In this document: positions 1 through 5,925 of the stretch, one piece after another
Position numbering within the stretch: position 1 is the stretch's first letter
Layout: every line of letters starts with the position of its first letter
From: a virus
IMG/VR virus record: IMGVR_UViG_3300042505_000337
Span: 1-35,349 of that record
Strand: one strand, 5' to 3'
Length of the DNA: 35,349 nt
The notes under the pieces: generated by a model
Told to the model about the DNA's origin: nothing
Seen by the model: the letters and a program-made list of their open reading frames with translations, nothing else
Database searches by the model: none
Position numbers and translations under genes: made by a program

Positions 1-28
1 CTTGTTAGGCATACCCCAAATCTTTAAG

Positions 29-460
29 TTATTCATTTATGGCGCGTTTTTGTGGGTTATACGACATAAAGCCTTGATGCACCTTGCCTGCGCGTGGAAT
101 GATGTTAGTGTAACCAAGTTTAACCATAAGCGTTATGTCCATGTCAGGCACTTCAGGTAATGGTTCATCGGGCTGTTCTATGTTCTTTGCAGGGTCGCGA
201 TAACGCCACACATAAGGTTGGTCGCTTATAGTTGTGTAACCACAAGCCCATTGACCATTGACTTTAGCAACGCGTTCATGTTTAGACATATAGCCATCTT
301 CTACTAGGTTAAGCAGGTGGATGTTAATGCCTTGGCATGGTATGTTTAACCGTTCCGCTAATTGTCTGATAGTTAATATATCGTAATGGCAAGCATCCAT
401 GATGGCTTGTCGTGTGCGTGTTGATTTCTCTATCCTTACTTTACTGCGTGGCTTAATCAT
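29..460 (-). CDS. Winged-helix DNA-binding protein
   Basis: 143 aa. Residues 13-60 look like a helix-turn-helix or winged-helix domain: a helix from TRTRQAIMDAC, then LTIRQLAERLNIPCQGINIHLLNLVEDGYMS, which has the spacing of an MarR/ArsR-like recognition helix and wing. The C-terminal half is acidic and proline-rich with no recognised motif. The ATG at 460 is preceded by an AGGAT ribosome site and lies 3 bp after the stop of the HNH gene, so it is the last gene of the left minus-strand block. In a circular molecule the next gene is the small terminase, so a role in late regulation or packaging control is possible but inferred. Confidence 0.6.
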   Translation of the reverse strand: MIKPRSKVRIEKSTRTRQAIMDACHYDILTIRQLAERLNIPCQGINIHLLNLVEDGYMSKHERVAKVNGQWACGYTTISDQPYVWRYRDPAKNIEQPDEPLPEVPDMDITLMVKLGYTNIIPRAGKVHQGFMSYNPQKRAINE

Positions 461-463
461 GTC

Positions 464-877
464 TTATCCTACTATTATATTGTAATCGGCATCCGTATAG
501 GTATGCACTCCGTCTTGTGTGTAATACAAGTATTGCCCATGCGCTTCCATTTGTGTCTTTAGTGTGTGGCACGATTGGCATAAGGACTGATAGATGTTGC
601 GCTTAAACTTATCGTTGTTCTGCCTATGTGGAAACACATGGTCTATGTGTTCAGCCTGCACCACTTTACCTGCACATAAGCAACCAGCACATAACGGCTG
701 TTGGCTTAACTGTATTGTGCGTTGTTTTTTCCATGCGGCACTTGAGTATAGTTTGCTGTTAGCCTTACCCTTATCCGTTATGCCACCGCCATGTTCATTA
801 CAGAAACAAGACCGCGTTGTTTTAGGATTGTTACACCCTAACTCGCGGCACTTATTATTTTTTGGAACTGTCGGCAA
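464..877 (-). CDS. HNH endonuclease
   Basis: 137 aa. An N-terminal zinc-binding cluster (C10, C15, C24, C26, H29) precedes a classic HNH nuclease. The nuclease has a CxxC pair at C63/C66, the EHIDH core with H77 and H80, and a second zinc pair C100/C103 followed by H104. In HK97-type phages an HNH protein beside the terminase assists cos cleavage. Here it is separated from the small terminase only by the winged-helix gene if the genome is circular. The only upstream start is a TTG at 877, inside the preceding gene and without a good ribosome site, so the exact N-terminus is uncertain and translational coupling is likely. Confidence 0.82.
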   Translation of the reverse strand: MPTVPKNNKCRELGCNNPKTTRSCFCNEHGGGITDKGKANSKLYSSAAWKKQRTIQLSQQPLCAGCLCAGKVVQAEHIDHVFPHRQNNDKFKRNIYQSLCQSCHTLKTQMEAHGQYLYYTQDGVHTYTDADYNIIVG

Positions 878-1049
878 CTGGATTAAGTTTGGCTAATACT
901 AATAATACTGTTTGTTCAACTGAACCGTCTTTAGCATCGGCTAATGCTTTTGCTACATCGGCTGGTTCAAGTGTATAACGCTGTGCATCTTCAACAACGC
1001 TACGGTATGTGCTAACAAGTTGCTTAACTGCGGCTTCAACTGCTTTCAT
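855..1049 (-). CDS. Small hypothetical protein
   Basis: 64 aa, predicted mostly helical (KAVEAAVKQLVSTYRSVVEDAQ, then PADVAKALADAKDG). It has no cysteines and no recognised domain. The ATG at 1049 has a strong AGGGGAA ribosome site. Its 3' end overlaps the presumed TTG start of the HNH gene by 23 bp, so it sits in the same transcript. Function unknown. Confidence 0.6.
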   Translation of the reverse strand: MKAVEAAVKQLVSTYRSVVEDAQRYTLEPADVAKALADAKDGSVEQTVLLVLAKLNPVADSSKK

Positions 1050-1073
1050 GGTGTTCCCCTTACTTTAAAAATG

Positions 1074-1148
1074 TTAGTTTATAAATAGCGTTAAAAAGAA
1101 CGAACCAACAGTTTCCTGCGCTTCGTTGATGTTAAATGTGTGTTTCAT
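1074..1148 (-). CDS. Possible 24-aa peptide
   Basis: An ATG at 1148 with an AAGGGG ribosome site opens a 24-codon frame (MKHTFNINEAQETVGSFFLTLFIN) ending at 1074. It overlaps the stop of the Ref-like gene by 4 bp, the same ATG/stop overlap used elsewhere in this genome. It fills the only gap in this part of the operon. It may be a real micro-peptide or a chance frame. Confidence 0.35.
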   Translation of the reverse strand: MKHTFNINEAQETVGSFFLTLFIN

Positions 1149-1435
1149 ATTTCGCCCCTTAAAATCTTTGTGGTGTGTTCTAGCAATTCCGATTCTGTTC
1201 CATACTTGGCTTCAAATGTCTTTTTTCCTGCGTGAAATGCAACGCCATGTCCGCCGTTAGTATGATGCAAAGGGCATAAGGGTATTGCTAATAAATAATG
1301 CGACCTTTGTGCCATGCCAACACCATGTCTTATGTGATGGATATGTGGCATTGTATAACCCAACCCCTCACGATGGCAAACAATACATCCGATTTGACTT
1401 AATTTATCAAAATGTTGCCGTTCTGCTTTTGTCAT
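1145..1435 (-). CDS. Ref-like RecA-dependent nuclease
   Basis: 96 aa, matching the nuclease domain of phage P1 Ref (recombination enhancement, RecA-dependent HNH-type nuclease). Visible features are C17/C20, the HIHHIRHGVGMAQR segment with H33/H34, the PLCPLHH segment with C54, H57 and H58, and the GGHGVAFHAGKKTFEAKYGTE tail typical of the family. P1 Ref cuts within RecA-made D-loops; the catalytic domain alone is present here, without P1's long disordered N-terminus. It directly follows the NinB-like gene, as recombination genes often pair in phages. Confidence 0.85.
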   Translation of the reverse strand: MTKAERQHFDKLSQIGCIVCHREGLGYTMPHIHHIRHGVGMAQRSHYLLAIPLCPLHHTNGGHGVAFHAGKKTFEAKYGTESELLEHTTKILRGEI

Positions 1436-1741
1436 TTAATCTTGTAACCATATATTGTGTTCAGCCGCCCATCGTTCTACGCGTGCCATAAAATCGTTTA
1501 ATTCAGCAACATTGCAATCAGCCGTTGATTTTAATTCGGTAATTACTTTGCCGCTTGATGTTTTCCATTCATTATATCCCAACCATCTATCCTTAAACAT
1601 TATCTTCCACCAATGATGGTTATGATAAAGCCCATCGGCGGCAGGCACATTGGCGGCAATTTCAGTAAATAATAAATGCAATCGGTTGTTCTGCGGTAAT
1701 GACCGTTTGGCTTCTTGCCCACATTCTTTACACTTTGCCAT
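1436..1741 (-). CDS. ninB: NinB-like recombination protein
   Basis: 101 aa. The core KRSLPQNNRLHLLFTEIA and the later WWKIMFKDRWLG and VAELNDFMARVERWAAEHNI match the NinB/Orf family. Lambda Orf (NinB) is a recombination mediator acting on single-stranded DNA and SSB. An extra N-terminal CKECG gives a possible half zinc-ribbon. It overlaps the preceding small gene by 14 bp and abuts the Ref-like gene, so the pair probably acts together in replication-linked recombination. Confidence 0.75.
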   Translation of the reverse strand: MAKCKECGQEAKRSLPQNNRLHLLFTEIAANVPAADGLYHNHHWWKIMFKDRWLGYNEWKTSSGKVITELKSTADCNVAELNDFMARVERWAAEHNIWLQD

Positions 1742-1910
1742 CGTTCAATTCTTCCGCTTTGTCTTTAGCGTCTTTTGCGCTGTCAAAATAACCATGATTA
1801 GTGTTTTTATGTGATAAGCCGTATTTAATTGTTCCATCGGCTTTGTAATACTTAGCAATAAACCATTCACCCGATTTAATGCAATAGTTGTCTAGTTTTT
1901 GCCATTTCAT
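1728..1910 (-). CDS. Small hypothetical protein
   Basis: 60 aa, basic and aromatic (WQKLDNYCIKSGEWFIAKYYKADG), with the look of a short beta-hairpin fold. It starts inside an ATGA overlap with the PD-(D/E)XK nuclease gene and overlaps the NinB-like gene at its end, so it is translationally coupled on both sides. I do not recognise the family. Confidence 0.65.
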   Translation of the reverse strand: MKWQKLDNYCIKSGEWFIAKYYKADGTIKYGLSHKNTNHGYFDSAKDAKDKAEELNDGKV

Positions 1911-2287
1911 TTTATGTATTTGTCTTTTAGTTTATTAACAACATCGTTTAATTTTTCACCGCTATTTATTTCAACCCATTTTTTTTCCCATCGGATTTTA
2001 GTAAGAATTGTATTGCCCAAATCAATATCTTCACCTTTAGGCGTGTTATGACTTGTTACTAATACCGTTGCTATCCTGCCCGATTCAAAGATTGCATCGC
2101 ATATTCGTTCTAATGCCAATCGCTGACCTGTTGGCATTTGTGCGTCTAAATACTTTGTTTCAATAATAATAAACAACCTATCATTAAATTCAATAAACGC
2201 ATCAAAATCTGTTGGGGCTAACTTGCCATGTGTCATGCTTGCAAAACTGACTATTTGACTAAAGTGTTCGCGGCTTTTTATGGTCAT
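1907..2287 (-). CDS. PD-(D/E)XK family nuclease
   Basis: 126 aa. The segment APTDFDAFIEFNDRLFIIIETK carries the pattern of a PD-(D/E)XK active site: D27/D29, then E43-x-K45 at the end of a hydrophobic strand. Its length fits a minimal single-domain nuclease such as phage Holliday-junction or repair nucleases. The substrate cannot be told from the sequence. It is coupled by ATGA overlaps to the probable helicase loader upstream and a 60-aa gene downstream, so a role in replication or recombination is likely. Confidence 0.6.
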   Translation of the reverse strand: MTIKSREHFSQIVSFASMTHGKLAPTDFDAFIEFNDRLFIIIETKYLDAQMPTGQRLALERICDAIFESGRIATVLVTSHNTPKGEDIDLGNTILTKIRWEKKWVEINSGEKLNDVVNKLKDKYIK

Positions 2288-2700
2288 TTTAAAGCCATCG
2301 CTTCCTGTGCATACTTAAGGCTTATTTCGGGAAAATTATTTGGGTTTTCAATAATGCGCTTTGCCCATGCCCGATGGTCTGTTTTTGGCTTAAGTTTCTT
2401 AGCCACAAAAGTTGTTAATTCTTCAATGTGTTTTTTGTTTTCAGCATAATTAACAGGCGATGGTAATGCAAAGTAAACATCTTCCCTTGGCTTGCATAAG
2501 GCAATGATGTCGGCAGGCTGTGGCAATTTGTTAGGTGTGTCTGTCCATGTATCAAAAGCCTTACCAACAACGCTAAATTCAAAGCGTTCTAATTTATGCC
2601 ACCATATACGCAACATTTCCTTTTCGGGTGCGCTTTTGTTATAAATAGAAAATACCGCATTTATCATGTCGGCAAATGGTCTTTTATCAGTTTCAATCAT
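2284..2700 (-). CDS. Probable replicative helicase loader
   Basis: 138 aa, helical. The stretch FADMINAVFSIYNKSAPEKEMLRIWWHKLERFEFSVVGKAFDTWTD resembles the N-terminal part of G39P/lambda-P-type helicase loaders, followed by LPQPADIIALC. It sits directly after the replisome organiser, the position of lambda P relative to O. It has no ATPase motif, so it is not DnaC-like. The assignment rests as much on position as on sequence. Confidence 0.6.
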   Translation of the reverse strand: MIETDKRPFADMINAVFSIYNKSAPEKEMLRIWWHKLERFEFSVVGKAFDTWTDTPNKLPQPADIIALCKPREDVYFALPSPVNYAENKKHIEELTTFVAKKLKPKTDHRAWAKRIIENPNNFPEISLKYAQEAMALK

Positions 2701-2708
2701 ATAGTTTC

Positions 2709-3389
2709 CTAGAATGGGTTCATATCAACAACGGGCTGTTCATCTTGCCAACGCCCTTGGTTTAAGTATGTTGCAGGGTTTGGTATAAATTGCCCATCAT
2801 TCCTGCGCCATTGGTCTGATTCTTTTTGCCATGTTAATGCAGGCAATACATCATCAATTCGGGCTTTAGTCTTAGACCAGGACTTTGCCGCCGCATCTTT
2901 GCCAACCTTTTTTGGATATGCTTGCCAAAATTCTTCAAATCCATCATCAAGCGATTTATCGCGAATAGGTTTACTTGCCTTAACTAAACTATCCTTACCT
3001 AACCTAACCTGTGCTTCCACTTTGGCAACATCTTGGAAACATTGTGTATCCATTGTGTAAACATTGTTGTTTTTTATAGTTAATTTAGCCTTTTCATCAA
3101 TGTAAACACTAGGCTTATATCGGTCTTTTTGAATAAGGTTATGAATTTTCCAATGCTTAATTACACACACGCCACTTTCAAACGGTATGACAAAATTCTT
3201 AGCCATCAATATCTTTAAATCATCATCCGCGCAACCAATCATTCGCTGTATTTTTTTAGCGTTGTTTATAAATCCATCATCATCGGCACGCATTGATAAA
3301 TGAAAATATAATGATTGTGTGGAACAAGGCATATCTAAAAACGCATCGCTGTCAATGATGGTTTTTGCAAACATTCTTCGTTCAGCCAT
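2709..3389 (-). CDS. Phage replisome organiser (replication initiator)
   Basis: 226 aa. The N-terminus MAERRMFAKTIIDSDAFLDMP followed by LYFHLSMRADDDGFINNAKKI is the hallmark of the phage replisome-organiser N-terminal winged-helix domain. The C-terminus (FEEFWQAYPKKVGKDAAAKSWSK ... FIPNPATYLNQGRW) is the DnaD/helicase-recruiting type tail seen in many phage initiators. Such proteins bind origin DNA and recruit helicase and loader. A GGGGGAAAG ribosome site lies 5 bp before the ATG, directly after a structured leader and a U-run, with a promoter and DnaA boxes further upstream. Confidence 0.88.
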   Translation of the reverse strand: MAERRMFAKTIIDSDAFLDMPCSTQSLYFHLSMRADDDGFINNAKKIQRMIGCADDDLKILMAKNFVIPFESGVCVIKHWKIHNLIQKDRYKPSVYIDEKAKLTIKNNNVYTMDTQCFQDVAKVEAQVRLGKDSLVKASKPIRDKSLDDGFEEFWQAYPKKVGKDAAAKSWSKTKARIDDVLPALTWQKESDQWRRNDGQFIPNPATYLNQGRWQDEQPVVDMNPF

Positions 3390-3400
3390 TTCTTTCCCCC

Positions 3401-3486
3401 AAAAAAAAGGGCTACAACTACTAACTCCACCTTTTTAGGGTGGTTGGTGGAACGGTCTAGTAACCGCCAGTTAGTATGTGTAGCCC
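3401..3486 (-). ncRNA. Structured leader / attenuator before the replication operon
   Basis: An 18-bp arm at 3409-3426 pairs with 3469-3486 at 16 of 18 positions. Inside lie two smaller hairpins, CCACC/GGTGG (3427-3431 with 3439-3443) and CGGT/ACCG (3453-3456 with 3463-3466). On the minus strand the closing stem is followed at once by eight T (3408-3401), then the ribosome site of the initiator gene. The shape is that of an intrinsic terminator with a branched loop, so it could act as an attenuator or riboregulator. It is not a recognised riboswitch class. Confidence 0.65.
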
Positions 3487-3519
3487 CACTAGATTTAATC
3501 GCCACCACGCGATTTGTGA

Positions 3520-3548
3520 ATCTTAATTTATCTAATTTAACTTTGCAA
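3520..3548 (-). promoter_or_regulatory. Promoter for replication genes
   Basis: Minus strand TTGCAA (3548-3543), 17-bp spacer, TAAGAT (3525-3520). The same hexamers recur in the plus-strand early promoter near 5294. Expected start near 3513, giving about 124 nt of leader that contains the branched hairpin before the initiator gene. Confidence 0.65.
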
Positions 3549-3673
3549 GCGTTTATTTACAACCTTATTTTAGCCAAAAATGCCTGTTTTAGCACTTTAA
3601 TCATGCCCACCAAGGGGCTTTTTAAGCGTTTTGACGCGTTTTAAGGGTCGGCTATATGGTAGCCTTACCGCCT

Positions 3674-3758
3674 TGTGGATATGCTGTGCATTAAACGGCT
3701 AAAATCTGTGGATGAATTGTGCATAACTTTTTGACTAAAACGCCAAAACTGTGGATAA
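3674..3758. other. DnaA-box array, likely replication origin
   Basis: The 371 bp between 3390 and 3760 hold no gene. Five DnaA-box-like 9-mers, all in one orientation, lie at 3674 (TGTGGATAT), 3685 (TGTGCATTA), 3707 (TGTGGATGA), 3718 (TGTGCATAA) and 3750 (TGTGGATAA). The last is the exact complement of the consensus TTATCCACA; the fourth fits TTWTNCACA. Boxes 1-2 and 3-4 form pairs 11 bp apart, and the pairs repeat 33 bp apart. An AT-rich stretch at about 3515-3600 may be the unwinding element. GCGTTTT repeats near 3626-3642 could be initiator sites. Confidence 0.72.
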
Positions 3759-3760
3759 CT

Positions 3761-4108
3761 TTACGGGGCTAAATACTCATTTATGATGTCTTTTGCTTCT
3801 TCAAAACCATAGCAAACAACTGACATATAACCAAGCAAAGTTGCCATGCCCATAAATTCTTTTTGGTTTTCCTGCAACTTGCCGCCTTTAATTTTCATTT
3901 CAATGAACATCCCATGCCAACCATTTTTGGGAATCATTAGGAACAAATCGGGAACGCCTGCAACGACACCTTCCGCTTTTAACTTAACGGCTGTTCCAAT
4001 ATGTCGTGCGCCACCGTTAGGAATTGCCCATAAGCATTTGGCATATTTTGGGTATTGGTAACGAAACCAAGTTACGGTTGCTACCTGTTCAGCGTGTTCA
4101 GTTGTCAT
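3761..4108 (-). CDS. VRR-NUC domain nuclease
   Basis: 115 aa, a stand-alone VRR-NUC (PD-(D/E)XK) domain. The order IPNGGARHIGTAVKLKAEGVVAGVPDLFLMIPKNGWHGMFIEMKIKGGKLQENQ is diagnostic, with catalytic D54 (GVPDLF), E70 and K72 (IEMK) and Q82. Stand-alone phage VRR-NUC proteins process branched or flapped DNA. A promoter lies just upstream, but no ribosome site precedes the ATG at 4108, so it may be translated from a very short leader. Its stop lies 2 bp from the consensus DnaA box, placing it immediately beside the likely origin. Confidence 0.88.
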   Translation of the reverse strand: MTTEHAEQVATVTWFRYQYPKYAKCLWAIPNGGARHIGTAVKLKAEGVVAGVPDLFLMIPKNGWHGMFIEMKIKGGKLQENQKEFMGMATLLGYMSVVCYGFEEAKDIINEYLAP

Positions 4109-4122
4109 GGGGTTATTCTACC

Positions 4123-4151
4123 ATTAAAAAATAAATGCAAAATAATTGCAA
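4123..4151 (-). promoter_or_regulatory. Promoter for the VRR-NUC gene
   Basis: Minus strand TTGCAA (4151-4146), 17-bp spacer, TTTAAT (4128-4123). The predicted start would leave only about 8-10 nt before the ATG at 4108, consistent with the missing ribosome site. It lies back to back with the plus-strand early promoter. Confidence 0.5.
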
Positions 4152-4157
4152 AAAGTG

Positions 4158-4186
4158 TTGTATTACAATAAAAAGGTATGTAAGAT
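4158..4186 (+). promoter_or_regulatory. Early promoter 1
   Basis: TTGTAT (4158-4163), 17-bp spacer, TAAGAT (4181-4186). It aligns over about 45 bp with the second early promoter at 5294-5321, sharing the AAAATAATT lead-in, the TACAAT block in the spacer and the -10 hexamer. The start of the first early gene lies about 40 bp beyond the predicted transcript start. Confidence 0.65.
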
Positions 4187-4232
4187 GCAGTTGTGGTTGT
4201 TAAACACGCTAACGGAAACCAAAGGAAACTAT

Positions 4233-4829
4233 ATGACACGCAATGTTGAATTTTATGTAAACCGCGCTAACGAAAAATTTGAAGCAGGTTTTACTTCAAT
4301 GGCATCACAAAAAGATGCGTTACAAAATCTTGGTCATGCTTACGATATTCTTAAACAAGACATCAAAAAATTCTGTCTTACATTTCCAATGGAAAGCAGA
4401 ACAGAACAACAAGACAATGTTTACTGGAACATTCCACATAACTTACACCAATGGAAAGCAAAACACACTTCATTAGTTTTAAGCGTATTTCCACACGCTG
4501 AAACATTAACAGCACAAATTGAAAATTTGGTTGAATTACGCAACACAATCAAATCAGCAGAAATCGTTAAAGTTGAACGCAAAGCAAACGACAAAGTTGC
4601 GACAATAACTAAAACAATCCATGAAATGATTGCATTAAGAAAATCACAATTTGAAACAGGCATGAAATTATGTGAAGTGTTTGGCAACTTGCCAATTTCA
4701 ATGAACTGGCATTATGTTGTTAATCAACACGGCACAAGTTTCATTCGCGTGTTTTATTACATGGCTGGCAAATTAACACCGCTAAACATGATTTGCTATA
4801 TCTTGGAACAAAACGACCTTAAAAAATAA
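4233..4829 (+). CDS. Hypothetical early protein
   Basis: 198 aa from the ATG at 4233, chosen because it has AAAGGAAAC directly upstream and lies downstream of the promoter; in-frame codons further upstream fall inside the promoter. The protein is largely helical (MTRNVEFYVNRANEKFEAGFTSMASQKDALQNLGHAYDILKQ) with a possible coiled coil at residues 95-145. It has no signal peptide or membrane segment. First gene of the early operon, function not recognised; host-takeover roles are common at this position but that is inference. Confidence 0.75.
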   Translation: MTRNVEFYVNRANEKFEAGFTSMASQKDALQNLGHAYDILKQDIKKFCLTFPMESRTEQQDNVYWNIPHNLHQWKAKHTSLVLSVFPHAETLTAQIENLVELRNTIKSAEIVKVERKANDKVATITKTIHEMIALRKSQFETGMKLCEVFGNLPISMNWHYVVNQHGTSFIRVFYYMAGKLTPLNMICYILEQNDLKK

Positions 4830-4834
4830 CCAAC

Positions 4835-4848
4835 GGGGCGCAAGCCCC
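4835..4848 (+). repeat. Intercistronic hairpin, copy 1
   Basis: GGGGC-GCAA-GCCCC: a 5-bp GC stem closed by a GNRA tetraloop and followed by TTT. It is the first of a repeated set between early genes (also 5606, 5858, 5886, and an 8242 variant). Likely a weak terminator or transcript-stabilising hairpin. Confidence 0.7.
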
Positions 4849-4866
4849 TTTAAAGGACAATACAAA

Positions 4867-5274
4867 ATGACATACCAATACAACGATGGCGGAATGATTG
4901 CCGCAGGCTTTAAAAAACCTAAAAAGGATTGCGTGGTTCGCGCCATAGCGATTGCAACCCAAATGACCTATGTTGAAACCAACGACCTAATCAACCAAGT
5001 TGCTGGCAAGGATGTAGATGCTAGAAACAATGGCGTAAACAAAAAGGTTTGGAAAGACTTGATGAAACAGTTGGGTTGGACATGGACACCAACCATGTTG
5101 GTCGGGTCGGGTTGCAAGGTTCATCTTGTTGCCAATGAATTGCCAATGGGTCGCCTTGTGGTTAGCGTCAGCAAGCATTTAACAGTAATGATTGATGGTG
5201 TCATCCATGATGTTTATCCTAATGTCGCACGCGGCGGCAAAAGGGCTGTTTACGGGTATTGGAAAAAAGATTAA
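4867..5274 (+). CDS. Putative cysteine-peptidase-fold protein
   Basis: 135 aa with an AAAGGA ribosome site. A conserved-looking DCVVRAIAIAT helix places C22 at the start of a helix, as in papain-like folds. Later VVSVSKHLTVMIDGVIHDVYP supplies H104 and D110 or D115, giving a Cys-His-Asp order. I recall similar proteins as common uncharacterised phage genes with the DCVVRA and SKH..VIDGVIHD blocks. It has no signal peptide, so it would act in the cytoplasm. Peptidase or transglutaminase-like activity is inference; a non-enzymatic member is equally possible. Confidence 0.6.
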   Translation: MTYQYNDGGMIAAGFKKPKKDCVVRAIAIATQMTYVETNDLINQVAGKDVDARNNGVNKKVWKDLMKQLGWTWTPTMLVGSGCKVHLVANELPMGRLVVSVSKHLTVMIDGVIHDVYPNVARGGKRAVYGYWKKD

Positions 5275-5293
5275 AAATAATTTTACAAAACGC

Positions 5294-5321
5294 TTGCAAT
5301 ACAATGAAATATCATTAAGAT
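5294..5321 (+). promoter_or_regulatory. Early promoter 2
   Basis: TTGCAA (5294-5299), 16-bp spacer, TAAGAT (5316-5321). It shares both hexamers with the replication promoter on the other strand. The predicted start near 5328 would place a small hairpin, GTGCT-GATTT-AGCAC (5329-5343), at the very 5' end of the transcript, an arrangement that can protect mRNA from 5'-dependent decay. Confidence 0.65.
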
Positions 5322-5370
5322 AGGAACTGTGCTGATTTAGCACTAACGGAAACTTAAAGGAAACTTAAAA

Positions 5371-5598
5371 ATGACACTAGCAATCGCAAAAATTCAAAAC
5401 AAAAAATCTTACTTAAAATTCGGTGCGCCTGTTATCGCGTGGCAATTAGTAACATTTGCCAACGGCACTAAAGGTGCTTATCTTAACAACGAATTGATGC
5501 CGCTAACCTTGGCTGTTAAATTGCATGAAGTTACTGACAGCGTTTACACAATGACATCAATCTTGCACAAACACGCAGAATTCAAAACACTTAACTAA
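5371..5598 (+). CDS. Small hypothetical early protein
   Basis: 75 aa, basic, beta-rich (YLKFGAPVIAWQLVTFANGTKGAYLNNELMPLTLAVKLHEV). It has an AAAGGAAAC ribosome site and is the first gene after early promoter 2. It has no motif I recognise, no cysteines and no membrane segment. Confidence 0.68.
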   Translation: MTLAIAKIQNKKSYLKFGAPVIAWQLVTFANGTKGAYLNNELMPLTLAVKLHEVTDSVYTMTSILHKHAEFKTLN

Positions 5599-5605
5599 AT
5601 TAAAC

Positions 5606-5619
5606 GGGGCGCAAGCCCC
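5606..5619 (+). repeat. Intercistronic hairpin, copy 2
   Basis: GGGGC-GCAA-GCCCC, identical to the copy at 4835. It is followed by a leader block (ACTTGGAAACCAAAGGAAAC) that recurs almost unchanged after copy 3, so hairpin and ribosome-site segment repeat as one cassette. Confidence 0.7.
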
Positions 5620-5644
5620 AACTTGGAAACCAAAGGAAACTAAA

Positions 5645-5851
5645 ATGAACATTACTAAAAATGCTTTAAAAGAATTGTTGGATGATTTGCAAGAAGATTA
5701 TCGCGCTTATATGGATTCTTCAGTTTCCATAACTAACGCGCTTGTTGAAAATCCAAATCATAACGATAAAGAATCTATGCTTAAATTTGTGCAAGCAAAG
5801 CATAGGGATTATCTAACCTCACGCAAAGCAATTTTGGCTTTAATTAACTAA
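5645..5851 (+). CDS. Small helical early protein
   Basis: 68 aa, predicted entirely helical (ALKELLDDLQEDYRAYMDSSVSITNALVE, then DKESMLKFVQAKHRDYLTSRKAILALIN), probably a helical hairpin. It has an AAAGGAAAC ribosome site and is flanked on both sides by the repeated GC hairpins. No family recognised. Confidence 0.65.
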   Translation: MNITKNALKELLDDLQEDYRAYMDSSVSITNALVENPNHNDKESMLKFVQAKHRDYLTSRKAILALIN

Positions 5852-5857
5852 TCAATG

Positions 5858-5869
5858 GGGCGCAAGCCC
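5858..5869 (+). repeat. Intercistronic hairpin, copy 3
   Basis: GGGC-GCAA-GCCC, a copy of the cassette hairpin with one C lost from the 3' arm (the arm now ends GCCCA). It is followed by AACTTGGAAACCAAAA and then hairpin copy 4. Confidence 0.6.
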
Positions 5870-5885
5870 AAACTTGGAAACCAAA

Positions 5886-5901
5886 AGGGGCAAAAGCCCC
5901 T
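5886..5901 (+). repeat. Intercistronic hairpin, copy 4
   Basis: AGGGGC-AAAA-GCCCCT, a 6-bp stem with an AAAA loop followed by ATTTG. It is the second hairpin in the same intergenic gap and sits just before the ribosome site of the gene at 5926. Confidence 0.65.
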
Positions 5902-5925
5902 ATTTGTAAATTAAAGGAAACTAAA

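Noticed and set aside
471-520. TATAAT on the minus strand before the winged-helix gene
   Set aside because: No acceptable -35 hexamer at 16-18 bp; the gene is adequately explained by read-through from the preceding operon.
594-896. Plus-strand frame opposite the HNH gene
   Set aside because: It is a mirror of the HNH coding sequence, has no ribosome site and no family resemblance; the minus-strand zinc and HNH motifs are unmistakable.
3409-3486. tRNA-like cloverleaf with a GGGCTAC/GTAGCCC closing stem
   Set aside because: About the right size and with an internal CTAGTAA loop, but it has no T-arm with GTTCGA, no proper 5-bp anticodon stem and no D-arm. The opposite strand is followed by a T-run, so a leader/terminator fits better.
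3605-3623. Terminator GCCC-ACCAAG-GGGC-TTTTT on the plus strand
   Set aside because: The stem is only four base pairs and no plus-strand gene precedes it; kept out of the feature list as likely chance.
4831-5901. CRISPR-like array in the early operon
   Set aside because: The repeated GC hairpins are only 12-16 bp, lie in gene gaps at irregular spacing and are separated by coding genes rather than spacers.
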